Origin: Methylobacillus sp. MM3
Lineage (GTDB): Bacteria; Pseudomonadota; Gammaproteobacteria; Burkholderiales; Methylophilaceae
Direction: 5' to 3'
Length of the DNA: 64,000 nucleotides
Assembly (NCBI RefSeq): GCF_001645185.1
Contig: NZ_LXTQ01000040.1
Coordinates: 1 to 64,000 of the forward strand
Under the pieces are notes generated by a model, which had not been told where the DNA came from, made no database searches, and was given only the letters and a program-made list of their open reading frames with translations. A program made the position numbers and the translations under genes. Positions 18,989 to 27,114 of the stretch are shown in pieces. Position 1 is the stretch's first letter; every line of letters begins with the position of its first letter.

Positions 18989-19162
18989 TTAAACGCAATC
19001 GCAGTAATCGTCGATATGGCTAACGAAATACTGGCGCTGCGATGCCGATTCAACCTTGGGGTTTTCCTGATTTTGCGGTTCGGTCCAAGGGCGAAGGTGG
19101 CTGCTTGCAAAGAGCTTGGCAAAAGACTGGTACAACGACTGTAGAACGGTTGCTGCTTTCAT
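18989..19162 (-). CDS. Hypothetical 57-residue protein with C-terminal cysteines
   Basis: This open frame begins with ATG nine bases after an AAGGA site and is uninterrupted for 58 codons. The N-terminal half could form an amphipathic helix (VLQSLYQSFAKLFASS). The tail QRQYFVSHIDDYCDCV shows the order Y-F-V-S-x-x-D, vaguely like small DUF3563 proteins, but it stops where those continue with an Arg/Glu-rich helix. The DYCDCV end might bind metal or be modified. It stands alone, convergent with the exported-protein gene. Confidence 0.45.
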   Translation of the reverse strand: MKAATVLQSLYQSFAKLFASSHLRPWTEPQNQENPKVESASQRQYFVSHIDDYCDCV

Positions 19163-19293
19163 GATTCATTTTCCTTTTGGGAAGTTTTCAACTGGCCGGG
19201 ATTGTGTCCTGGCTGTACTTTGGAGCGCGTTCTGCGCAAATGATTCCGCGCAAAACGGAGCCATCATAGTAGAAAAACTATCAGGAGTGTTGT

Positions 19294-19314
19294 TTTTACA
19301 AGAAAAATGTAAAA
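19294..19314. repeat. Inverted repeat in an AT-rich gap
   Basis: TTTTACA and TGTAAAA are separated by seven bases and followed by TTTTTT. It lies within the 293-bp gap before the TPR gene. It could be part of that gene's control region or a weak terminator; nothing else in the gap is clear. Confidence 0.3.
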
Positions 19315-19455
19315 TTTTTTCCATGCCGGCGCCTGCTAGGCAATGCGCGGATAAATCGTTAAAGTACATGAGATGTGGATTGGCCAACCGTCATTCTACG
19401 GATCAGTTTTTTGTTGTTTTATCCGGAAGTACAGTGGCGTATCAAGGAATAGCAA

Positions 19456-21162
19456 ATGAAAAATCGGTTTCAACAAGCGCGCGAGCCCAGCCAGGGTGAA
19501 ATCCAGGGCCTGCTCAATCTCTACAATGCCGGGCAGTTGCCACAGGCGGAGATCACCGCCAAGTCGCTGATCAAATCCTATCCCGGCGCATTGATCGCCT
19601 ATAACGTGTTGGGCGTTGCGCTCGAAGGGCAACGCAAGTTCGAAGAGGCGGCCGTCTGGTATCGCAAGGCCTTATCCCTGAACCCCGGTCTTGCCGAACT
19701 GCATTTCAATCTGGGCGTCGTGCTGAGCAATCTCGGCAAGCTGGACGATGCCATTACCAGCTACAAGCGTGCTGCCGCGCTTAAGCCGAATCTCGCTGTC
19801 GTGCACTTCAATCTCGGCACCGCGTTGCAGGAGCGCGGCAGGCTGGAGGAAGCGGCAGCCAGTTTCGGCAAGGCTTTGGCGGTCGAGCCCAATTTTTTCG
19901 AGGCACACGGCAATCTCGGCACGGTGCTGCAAAAGCAGGGCAAGCTGGAAGAGGCCGTGGCGAGTTACCGTCGCGCCCTGGCGATCCATGCCGATGCGCG
20001 CGGGCATTTCAATCTGGGTACCGCGCTGCGCGACCAGGGCAAGCTGGACGAGGCGATTGCCAGTTACCGGCAGGCGCTGGCGCTCAAGCCGGATTACGTC
20101 GAAGCCCATAACAACATGGGCGAAGCGTTGCGCGACCAAGGGCGGATGGAAGAGGCCGTGGCCTGCTTCCGTACGGCGCTGACGATCAATCCCGAAAACG
20201 GGCTTGCCAACTTCAACTGGGCGCAATTCCTGTTCGATGCCGGCAAACTGGATGAAGCGATTCCGTTTTTCGAGAAGTCACAGTTGCATGACTGGCGCGA
20301 ACGTACGCTGTATTGCCTGTACAAGACCGAAAAGTTCGATGCATTCCGCGATCAGCTGCAGCACATGCTGAAAGGCAAGAATAACTCGCCTTTCCTCGCC
20401 ACGCTTTCCACACATTACGCCACTAATTTCGGCATATCCGACCCGTACAACTTTTGCCCCGACGGCATGGAGTTTGTCTACCAGAACAGCATTCCGGAAT
20501 TGGCCCAGGAAAACAGTGCGCTGTTGCAGGAGATTCTGAATGACATCAATCATGCCGAGATTGCCGAACGCAAGCAGGGACGTCTGCATAACGGCATCCA
20601 GTCGGCGGGAAACCTGTTCAAGCGGCCGGAAGAGTCATTCCGCAAGCTGGCGCAACTGGTCAGAAACGAGGCTGCCAAGTACCGGCAGAAGTTCAACGGC
20701 TCGCAATGCGAACTCATCAAGTCGTTCCCCCAGGACGTGCAATTCAGCAGCTCGTGGTATGTGAAGATGCGCCAGGGCGGTCATCTGACTTCGCATATCC
20801 ATGAAGAAGGCTGGATTAGCGGCGCGGTTTACCTGCAAATGCCCAAGGAGACCGACGGCGTCGCGGGAAGCTTCGCGTTCGGCACCGACGGCGATGCGTA
20901 TCCGCGCAAGCACGATAACTTTCCCGAACGCTCCATCCTGCCCAAGGTGGGCGATATTGTGATGTTCCCATCCTCGCTGTTTCATCGCACGATTCCATTC
21001 AAGTCGGATGATGAGCGCATCTGCGTCGCATTCGACATCAAGCCCAAGGAAGATTCGCCGAAGATGCATCTGGGGCTCAAGCTACTGATTCTGGGGTGGC
21101 TGGAAATCGCCTGCCTGGAATTGGCCGAAATGGCCCTGGTGCCGATGACGCTAATGGCCTAG
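19456..21162 (+). CDS. TPR-repeat protein with C-terminal 2OG-Fe(II) oxygenase domain
   Basis: This 568-residue protein starts with about seven tandem tetratricopeptide repeats (about 20-290), with consensus turns such as AHNNMGEALRDQGRMEEAV. The C-terminus (about 420-540) fits the putative 2OG-Fe(II) oxygenase family: LTSHIHEEGWISGAVYLQMP, then GDIVMFPSSLFHRTIPF and ERICVAFDI, supplying His ligands and the Arg that binds oxoglutarate. Such TPR fusions are thought to hydroxylate proteins or glycans, but the target is unknown. The final 25 residues are unusually hydrophobic. The stop overlaps that of the convergent helicase gene by four bases. Confidence 0.85.
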   Translation: MKNRFQQAREPSQGEIQGLLNLYNAGQLPQAEITAKSLIKSYPGALIAYNVLGVALEGQRKFEEAAVWYRKALSLNPGLAELHFNLGVVLSNLGKLDDAITSYKRAAALKPNLAVVHFNLGTALQERGRLEEAAASFGKALAVEPNFFEAHGNLGTVLQKQGKLEEAVASYRRALAIHADARGHFNLGTALRDQGKLDEAIASYRQALALKPDYVEAHNNMGEALRDQGRMEEAVACFRTALTINPENGLANFNWAQFLFDAGKLDEAIPFFEKSQLHDWRERTLYCLYKTEKFDAFRDQLQHMLKGKNNSPFLATLSTHYATNFGISDPYNFCPDGMEFVYQNSIPELAQENSALLQEILNDINHAEIAERKQGRLHNGIQSAGNLFKRPEESFRKLAQLVRNEAAKYRQKFNGSQCELIKSFPQDVQFSSSWYVKMRQGGHLTSHIHEEGWISGAVYLQMPKETDGVAGSFAFGTDGDAYPRKHDNFPERSILPKVGDIVMFPSSLFHRTIPFKSDDERICVAFDIKPKEDSPKMHLGLKLLILGWLEIACLELAEMALVPMTLMA

Positions 21163-22724
21163 CGATAGCCGTACAACAATTCTTTCGACGTATCTCCGAA
21201 TCCCGCCTGGGTCAGCAGCGCCTGCTCGATATAGCGGCTGATCCGGGCACGCAGCATCGGTACCGTGTCGCCTTCAACAAATATCTCGGGAAACTTGAAA
21301 GAGAGCCAGGCGTACAGGCTCAAATCCTTGCTCAGGTTTTCCGCATCTTCCAGATGTTTGGGGCTCGTCGAATCCAGCCAGTCCGGCATGGCCGGCAACG
21401 CCCTCGGCTTTTGGTTCGCCACGCTGTTCAGGCAGGCGAGGAAGTAATCGCGCTCATGCGCCTTGTCGAGTGAAACCGGAGCGCATGAAAAAATGTATTT
21501 CTGTGCCAACGGGAGGCTCGGGGCATGCATGTCGATCAGATGCCCTTGTTCGACATGCACGCTCAACGCCGCCGTTTCGAAAACGGGGCTGTCGATGCCG
21601 ACGCGCTCGGTAAAGTATGCCAGCAATTCGCCTATGCGGCCGCAATGCCGCACTTCGGAAAGTACTTGCATGTGAAAGAGATTCGGCGTGATCGGCAGCC
21701 GGTCTATTTCCGCGGTGTCTGAAGTCGTGAGCATGTGCTCCAGATGCCGCAGTTCATCGTTTTCGAACGCGTTCACATAGCCGGTGGGGTAGATGCCGTA
21801 ACGTCCGGCGCGCCCGGCGATTTGCCGGACTTCGGTGGCGTTGAGATCGCGTGTCGCGACGCCGTCGAATTTATGCGTGGTGGAAAACACCACGCGCCGG
21901 ATCGGCAGGTTGAGCCCCATGCCGACAGCGTCGGTCGCGACCAGGATATCCGCTTCGCCACTATTGAAGCGCCGCGCTTCCGTGCGGCGTACTTCGGGCG
22001 ACAGCGCGCCGTAAATGCTCGCGACGCCGAATCCCCATTGGCGAAATCGCGCGCTGAGCGTGAGTACATCCTTGCGCGTGAAGGCGATGACCGCATCGCC
22101 TTTTTGCAGGTGTTTCTTCAATTTCCAGCGGCTGTAGCGGTTGCCGCTCAAGGCCTCGGTTTCCAGAATGAGTGGCGTCAGGCGCTGCAGGCGCACGATT
22201 TCATAAGGTTCGTGCATCGCTTCGACGGCCCGGACACAGGGTTGGGTGACGGCTTCCGAGCCGCACACATAGACATCCCTCGCGGGCACGCCGACCAGCG
22301 CCGCCGTCCAGGCATAGCCGCGCGATTCGTCTTGCAGCATCTGGATTTCGTCGATGACTGCTACCGCGACTTCGCGCGTGGGATGCATCATTTCCACGGT
22401 GCTGGCGGTATGCCGCGCGCCGGGAACCAGCACCCGCTCTTCGCCGGTTACCAGATTGCACGGAATGCCGGCATCCGTCAGCCGGTCGCGGATTTCCATC
22501 GCGAGCAAGCGCAGCGGCGCCAGGTAAATCCCGGACTCGGCATTCTGCAACGCGATCAAGGCATCGTGCGTCTTGCCGGAATTGGTCGGGCCCAGCCGAA
22601 AATGGATGCGCCGCCGAAGCGCGCGGGCTACGGGAAACGTGGCGGGGTAGTCGTGCAGGTTGAGCGTCTCCGTCAGGGCGGATGGACGCTTGGCAGCGGA
22701 TGATGAGGCTGGAAGTCTACGCAT
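21159..22724 (-). CDS. Suv3-like ATP-dependent RNA helicase
   Basis: This 521-residue protein has a superfamily 2 helicase core like mitochondrial Suv3: Walker A GPTNSGKT (about 45-52), IYLAPLRLLAMEI, Walker B-type DEIQ, then FTRKDVLTLS, ATDAVGMGLNLPIRRVVF and motif VI QIAGRAGRYG. A helical C-terminal region follows, with SLYAWLSFKFPEIF resembling the SUV3_C segment. Eukaryotic Suv3 unwinds RNA for degradation, together with PNPase in animals. A bacterial role in RNA decay is an inference. Confidence 0.85.
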   Translation of the reverse strand: MRRLPASSSAAKRPSALTETLNLHDYPATFPVARALRRRIHFRLGPTNSGKTHDALIALQNAESGIYLAPLRLLAMEIRDRLTDAGIPCNLVTGEERVLVPGARHTASTVEMMHPTREVAVAVIDEIQMLQDESRGYAWTAALVGVPARDVYVCGSEAVTQPCVRAVEAMHEPYEIVRLQRLTPLILETEALSGNRYSRWKLKKHLQKGDAVIAFTRKDVLTLSARFRQWGFGVASIYGALSPEVRRTEARRFNSGEADILVATDAVGMGLNLPIRRVVFSTTHKFDGVATRDLNATEVRQIAGRAGRYGIYPTGYVNAFENDELRHLEHMLTTSDTAEIDRLPITPNLFHMQVLSEVRHCGRIGELLAYFTERVGIDSPVFETAALSVHVEQGHLIDMHAPSLPLAQKYIFSCAPVSLDKAHERDYFLACLNSVANQKPRALPAMPDWLDSTSPKHLEDAENLSKDLSLYAWLSFKFPEIFVEGDTVPMLRARISRYIEQALLTQAGFGDTSKELLYGYR

Positions 22725-22798
22725 TGGGCCGGATGTATAGGTGTTAGTGCGCCTAATCTATATCGGCAGAGTCACACTAGGTCAATGACGGCTCATCG

Positions 22799-22814
22799 GC
22801 CCGGCATGCCGGGC
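22799..22814. repeat. 16-bp GC-rich palindrome in a divergent promoter region
   Basis: GCCCGGCATGCCGGGC is perfectly palindromic. It lies about 75 bp upstream of the helicase gene and 140 bp upstream of the kefB-like gene on the other strand. It could be an operator or a hairpin in an RNA leader. Confidence 0.4.
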
Positions 22815-22952
22815 TTACTGCCTTATTCGCTGCACTAACCCCGCCATTCTACAGGGCATTGACGGGGATTGCCGGATACCGGAATCGACATCGCTACCGC
22901 TGCGAGCGGGCAATCAGGCAGAATGGCTCCAATTCTAAAGATGGGAGCAACC

Positions 22953-24734
22953 ATGAATCCATCCGGTTTTCTGGTGGAAGCCGCAATTTATCTTTCTGCC
23001 GCTGTGCTTGCCGTGCCCTTGTTCAAACGCCTCGGCCTCGGCTCCGTGCTGGGATATCTGCTGGCGGGCGTCCTGATCGGGCCGTATGCGTTCAAGTTGA
23101 TCGGCGATGCAGAACAGGTACTGCATTTCGCCGAGTTTGGCGTGGTGCTGCTGCTTTTCCTGGTTGGGCTGGAACTGGAGCCGGATAAGGTATGGGAACT
23201 GCGCAAGCGCTTGTTCGGGCTGGGCGGCTTGCAGGTTGGCGGCACTATTGCGCTGGTCGCCGGCATCGCGCTGATGACTGGCTTGTCGTGGCCGGTGGCG
23301 CTGGTGGCGGGCATCGGGATTGCGATGTCCTCCACAGCGATCGGTTTGGCTTCGCTTGAAGAAAGAAAGCTGCTGCGCACGTCCGGCGGTCAAGCTTCGT
23401 TTGCGGTGCTGCTCTTTCAGGATTTGTCGGTCGTCCCCTTGTTCATGCTGCTGGCCTTGTTGGCTCCGGGCGGTGCGGGCGCTGTCGATCCGTGGGCCGT
23501 GGTCAAGGCGCTTGCTGTGGTCGTCGCGATAATCCTGGCCAGCCGCACTGTCTTGCGGCCGGTGATGCGCGTGATCGCCGAAACGGGCATGCGCGAGATC
23601 TTCGTCGCCTTTTCGCTGCTGCTGGTGATTGGCGTATCGATTGCGGTGCAATCGGTCGGGCTTTCCATGGCACTGGGGACTTTTCTCGCGGGCGTGCTGC
23701 TGGCCGATTCCGAATACCGTTATGAGCTGCGCCTCGACATCGAACCGGTCAAAGGCCTGTTGCTTGGGCTGTTTTTCATCGCGGTGGGCATGTCGGTGGA
23801 TATGTCACTCATCGTCAAAGCACCCGTGCTGATCCTCGGTCTTGCCTTGCTGCTGGTGCTGGTGAAGGCCGCCATCCTGTATGGGCTGGGCCGCCTGTTT
23901 CACCTGGCGTCGCGCGATGCGCTGCTGTTCGCGGTCGGGTTGTCGCAGGTGGGTGAATTCGCGTTTGTCATTTTTGGTATCGGCCTGTCGCAAGGGTCGC
24001 TGGATCGCGAGACCTACAATGTGCTGAATGCCGTCGTCGCGGTTTCCATGCTCACCACACCGCTGTTGCTGGTGCTGTACGACCGTTTTGCCGGGCTGCA
24101 AGCCGCGCCGCCCGACGATGATGCGATTGAAGAAGAAAATCCGGTGATCGTCGCTGGTTTCGGCCGTTTCGGCCAGATCGTCGGCCGTGTGCTGCTGGCC
24201 CATGGGATTCCGGCGACGCTGATCGACAAGGATCCCAATCAGGTCGAGCTGATGCGCAGCTTTGGCTGGCGCTGTTATTACGGCGATGCGTCGCGGCTGG
24301 ATTTGCTGCAGCAAGCCGGAATCGCCAAGGCGAGCCTGTTCGTCATTGCGCTGGATGATCCGCATGCGGCCCTGGAAACGGCCAGGCTGGTGAAGGAGCG
24401 TTGGCCTGAGGTGCCCATTGTCGCCCGCGCCCGCAGCCGGACCGATGCTTTCGACTTTCATGAACTGGGGATCGAGCCGATACGCGAGACTTTCCATTCG
24501 GCATTGGAAGCTGCGCGCCAGGCGCTGGTGGCGTTAAAGGTATCTGCCAGCGGCGCGGCCAGAATCGTTCGCCAATTCGATCGGCACGATCAGGAGTTGA
24601 TGGAACGCGCGCTCAAGGTGAGGCACGACCGCGAAGCCTTGATCGATCTGACCGAACAGGGGAGACAGGATCTAAAAGTTCTCCTGGCCGCCGAAAGCGG
24701 CGACCTGGAAGAGGACGAACTCATTATCCGCTAG
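22953..24734 (+). CDS. KefB/KefC-type monovalent cation:proton antiporter with RCK domain
   Basis: This 593-residue inner-membrane protein belongs to the CPA2 family. About 12 hydrophobic segments span residues 5-385, with RLGLGSVLGYLLAGVLIGPY, the ion-path motif LLFQDLSVVPLF and VGLSQVGEFAFVIF. A cytoplasmic RCK_N domain follows (about 395-520) with nucleotide-binding GFGRFGQIVGRVLL and the acidic end of the strand LIDKDPNQVE. It probably exports potassium under electrophile or stress control. ATG chosen has a GGGAG site; upstream in-frame starts lack one. No KefF/KefG partner is adjacent. Confidence 0.92.
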   Translation: MNPSGFLVEAAIYLSAAVLAVPLFKRLGLGSVLGYLLAGVLIGPYAFKLIGDAEQVLHFAEFGVVLLLFLVGLELEPDKVWELRKRLFGLGGLQVGGTIALVAGIALMTGLSWPVALVAGIGIAMSSTAIGLASLEERKLLRTSGGQASFAVLLFQDLSVVPLFMLLALLAPGGAGAVDPWAVVKALAVVVAIILASRTVLRPVMRVIAETGMREIFVAFSLLLVIGVSIAVQSVGLSMALGTFLAGVLLADSEYRYELRLDIEPVKGLLLGLFFIAVGMSVDMSLIVKAPVLILGLALLLVLVKAAILYGLGRLFHLASRDALLFAVGLSQVGEFAFVIFGIGLSQGSLDRETYNVLNAVVAVSMLTTPLLLVLYDRFAGLQAAPPDDDAIEEENPVIVAGFGRFGQIVGRVLLAHGIPATLIDKDPNQVELMRSFGWRCYYGDASRLDLLQQAGIAKASLFVIALDDPHAALETARLVKERWPEVPIVARARSRTDAFDFHELGIEPIRETFHSALEAARQALVALKVSASGAARIVRQFDRHDQELMERALKVRHDREALIDLTEQGRQDLKVLLAAESGDLEEDELIIR

Positions 24735-24737
24735 GGT

Positions 24738-25205
24738 TCAGCGAACTGCCTGGACATGCGGCGGTTTCTTGTCCATTGCAACCACCTTATCCTGGCCGGA
24801 CTTACCCGGATCGGAAGGCGGGGGTTCGGTGGTGTGCTCCAGCAGGGTTTCGATATCCGGATAACGGGCGCAGACGATGCCCTTGGTTTTCAAGCTTTCC
24901 AGAATTGCATCGAAGCCCGGGTCATTGGAAAGAATGGAAAATTTCGAATCCGGATGCTGGATCGCGAGTTCGCCCAACTGGAAAGCGATGTTGAAATCGA
25001 TGGCATTGCGCCGGCTGCTTTCGAGCTGGATATATTCGGCGCGCTCGCCGAGGCCGTGCATTGCACGAGCCAGAGAGAGCGGAATCATGTTCTGATGGCG
25101 GCCCAGGTAAATCTTGATCTGAATGTTCTGCTGACGTTCGCTGATCAGGCCAATGTTACCGGGCTGGGTATTTTCGTAGTCGACAAAAACATAATGCGTG
25201 TGCAT
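24738..25205 (-). CDS. PIN/NYN-like domain protein
   Basis: This 155-residue protein starts HTHYVFVDYENTQ, with the Asp-rich first strand of NYN/PIN-like ribonuclease folds. It continues with SRRNAIDFNIAFQLGELA (second conserved Asp) and SILSNDPGFDAILESLK (third acidic cluster). The C-terminal 30 residues are polar and probably disordered. Catalytic activity on RNA is an inference. The chosen ATG has AGGAGG six bases upstream. The gene is convergent with the kefB-like gene, four bases apart. Confidence 0.75.
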   Translation of the reverse strand: MHTHYVFVDYENTQPGNIGLISERQQNIQIKIYLGRHQNMIPLSLARAMHGLGERAEYIQLESSRRNAIDFNIAFQLGELAIQHPDSKFSILSNDPGFDAILESLKTKGIVCARYPDIETLLEHTTEPPPSDPGKSGQDKVVAMDKKPPHVQAVR

Positions 25206-25415
25206 GGTCTGCCTCCTGTCTCTCGCCATTGCTCTTGCTTATAAGCCTTTTCTCTCCATCAAGATATTCCAAGCATACGGTATTTTGCAATATGCACTAC
25301 ATAATTGTTATTGATTTGAAAACCGGAAAACGGTTCCAAAATTTTCCTGCAATGCCGGTGCGGCGGGGCAAGCGGCCCTGTCCCCGGTAAAGCAGGAGGG
25401 GCGGGCCGAAGGAGC

Positions 25416-25742
25416 TCAGAACGGCAGCATGGCGCGCAGTCGGCGGCCGATTTGCGCCAGCTTGGAGCCATCCAGCTGGTAATGCTTGTGCAACGGCTGT
25501 TTCACTTCCCATGTGCATTTCATGCCGGCGGGAAACGTGACCAGATCGCCCTTGCCGAATGTCACCGGCGCGCCGTCGGTGGGGGTGATGACGCATTCGC
25601 CCTCAAGAATGTAAGCAATTTCCTGTTCGAGGAAATGCCATTGGAATACCGAAACCTCCTTCGACCACGTCGGCCACTTCGAAACGCCCAGCGTTTCGAG
25701 GCGGGAAGCTTGCGGATTACGTTCGACGACGATGTTATTCAT
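25416..25742 (-). CDS. Cupin-domain protein (DUF861-like)
   Basis: This 108-residue protein is a single small cupin. It shows WPTWSKEVSVFQWHFLEQEIAYILEGECVITPTDG and GKGDLVTFPAGMKCTWEVKQPLHKHY, the two cupin motifs typical of the cupin_3/DUF861 group, in which the first has Glu and the second few metal ligands. No substrate can be named. It lies 210 bp upstream of the NYN-like gene on the same strand and is probably a separate unit. Confidence 0.82.
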   Translation of the reverse strand: MNNIVVERNPQASRLETLGVSKWPTWSKEVSVFQWHFLEQEIAYILEGECVITPTDGAPVTFGKGDLVTFPAGMKCTWEVKQPLHKHYQLDGSKLAQIGRRLRAMLPF

Positions 25743-25974
25743 GACTGCCCTTCGTGCTAGCGAAAAGGCGGCATGGTATCAGCAATGATGCGATCCCGGA
25801 TACCGGGAATTCAATCGGCCATTCCTACACGGTAATCAGTCGAGTCTTATATTGCCGAAGCTCCTTGAGCGCTAATCTGTAAATACTCTTCTGCATCCTG
25901 TGTGGCGGAGTTAGCCCATTGGTTTCACCAAAGGGCTTTGCTTTTTATCTGTCTTAAGAAAAGAGGAGAAAGAT

Positions 25975-26235
25975 ATGGCTCAAACTCAAGGTAGCAGCAA
26001 CCGCGGTTTTGCCGCAATGGACGAAGACAAGCAACGCGAAATTGCCAGCAAGGGCGGCAGGGCGGCCCACGAAAAAGGTACGGCACACGAATTTACGCCC
26101 CAGCAAGCTGCCGAAGCGGGAAGCAAGGGCGGAAAGGCGGCGCATGCTCGTGGCACCGCTCACGAATTCACATCCAGAGAGGCTGCAGAAGCTGGCCGTA
26201 AAGGCGGGATGAGCAGCCATAGCGGCAGAAGCTAA
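25975..26235 (+). CDS. KGG-repeat stress-induced protein
   Basis: This 86-residue, very hydrophilic protein has three repeated units of the KGG type: REIASKGGRAAHEKGTAHEFT, then a near copy with SKGGKAAHARGTAHEFT and a shorter GRKGGMSSHSG. It resembles general stress proteins of the con-10/GsiB type, which are disordered and thought to protect cells during drying or starvation. A strong AGAGGAGAAAG site precedes the ATG and a strong terminator follows, so it is a well-expressed single gene. Confidence 0.88.
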   Translation: MAQTQGSSNRGFAAMDEDKQREIASKGGRAAHEKGTAHEFTPQQAAEAGSKGGKAAHARGTAHEFTSREAAEAGRKGGMSSHSGRS

Positions 26236-26248
26236 ACTGTCGCACCTG

Positions 26249-26280
26249 AAAAAAGCGGGGGATATTTCCCCCGCTTTTTT
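26249..26280. terminator. Bidirectional terminator between the KGG gene and ung
   Basis: AAAAAAGCGGGGGA and TCCCCCGCTTTTTT form a long stem around a short loop, with A and T runs at both ends. It serves the KGG gene on the plus strand and ung on the minus strand. Confidence 0.93.
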
Positions 26281-26293
26281 ATTGGCCAGGTGC

Positions 26294-26968
26294 TTACCAG
26301 TTCACTGTCGGTTTGTTCAGCCGGCTCAATGCCGCATTGGCGTGGCTGAAAGGTTTGCTGCCGAAGAATCCCTGATGCGCCGACAGCGGCGACGGATGTG
26401 CCGACGCAATGACGATATGATGCGGTGCGATGTCTTTTTTGTGTTTGTGCGCGTGATTGCCCCACAAGATAAACACCAGCGGATCGGGGCGGCGGCCGAG
26501 ATAATCGATCAGCGTCTGGGTGAAGCGATGCCATTGTTTTGCATGCACGCCGGCTTTTCCACCGCGCGTTGTCAGCGATGCATTCAGAAGCAGCACGCCT
26601 TGCTCGGCCCATGAGGTGAGGTTGCCGCCGGAAACGCTGGAAGGCCGGCCCAGGTCGCTTTGCATTTCCTTGAGGATATTGCGCAAGGAGGGCGGCGGCC
26701 GCACGCCGTCGGGAACGGAAAATGCCAGCCCGTGTGCCTGCTGAATGCCGCGGTCTTCGCCATGGTAAGGATCCTGGCCGAGGATCACGACACGAACCTG
26801 GTCGGGCGGCACCTTGCGCAAGGCTTCATACCACAAGCCGCGGCGAGGCCTGACATCGGCCTCGTCCTGGAGGGTTTCCACCATCTTGCGATGCTGGTCG
26901 GCAAGCCCGGGGACGGCTTTGGCCCAGGCGGGCGGGATACTTTCTTCGGTTGGGTTGCTCATTATCAA
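26294..26968 (-). CDS. ung: Uracil-DNA glycosylase
   Basis: This 224-residue family 1 enzyme removes uracil from DNA to start base excision repair. It has the water-activating motif VVILGQDPYHG (Asp about 65), VPDGVRPPPSLRNILKEM, LLLNASLTTRGGKAGVH and the DNA-intercalating loop HPSPLSAHQGFFG near residue 190. An internal Met at codon 3 is an alternative start. It is divergent from a LexA-family gene about 150 bp away, so it may share SOS-type control. Confidence 0.96.
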   Translation of the reverse strand: MIMSNPTEESIPPAWAKAVPGLADQHRKMVETLQDEADVRPRRGLWYEALRKVPPDQVRVVILGQDPYHGEDRGIQQAHGLAFSVPDGVRPPPSLRNILKEMQSDLGRPSSVSGGNLTSWAEQGVLLLNASLTTRGGKAGVHAKQWHRFTQTLIDYLGRRPDPLVFILWGNHAHKHKKDIAPHHIVIASAHPSPLSAHQGFFGSKPFSHANAALSRLNKPTVNW

Positions 26969-27078
26969 AAGATGTCTGGATCAATTTTCAGTGAAAAGGC
27001 TGGCCAAACCTGCTGATACAAAGCGGGTTGGATGTTCCATTCAGGAACCATACCAGCACTTTGCCATCGGCGGCAATG

Positions 27079-27107
27079 TTGACGATTGTACGAACGTACA
27101 GTATCTT
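27079..27107 (+). promoter_or_regulatory. lexA-family promoter with an internal GTAC-N4-GTAC operator
   Basis: TTGACG (27079-27084) and TATCTT (27102-27107) have a 17-bp spacer. The spacer holds TGTACGAACGTACA (27087-27100), a palindrome of the form GTAC-N4-GTAC. The predicted transcription start is at or within one or two bases of the ATG, and no Shine-Dalgarno is present, which suggests a leaderless mRNA. The operator placement fits autorepression. Confidence 0.7.
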
Positions 27108-27114
27108 GACGCGT

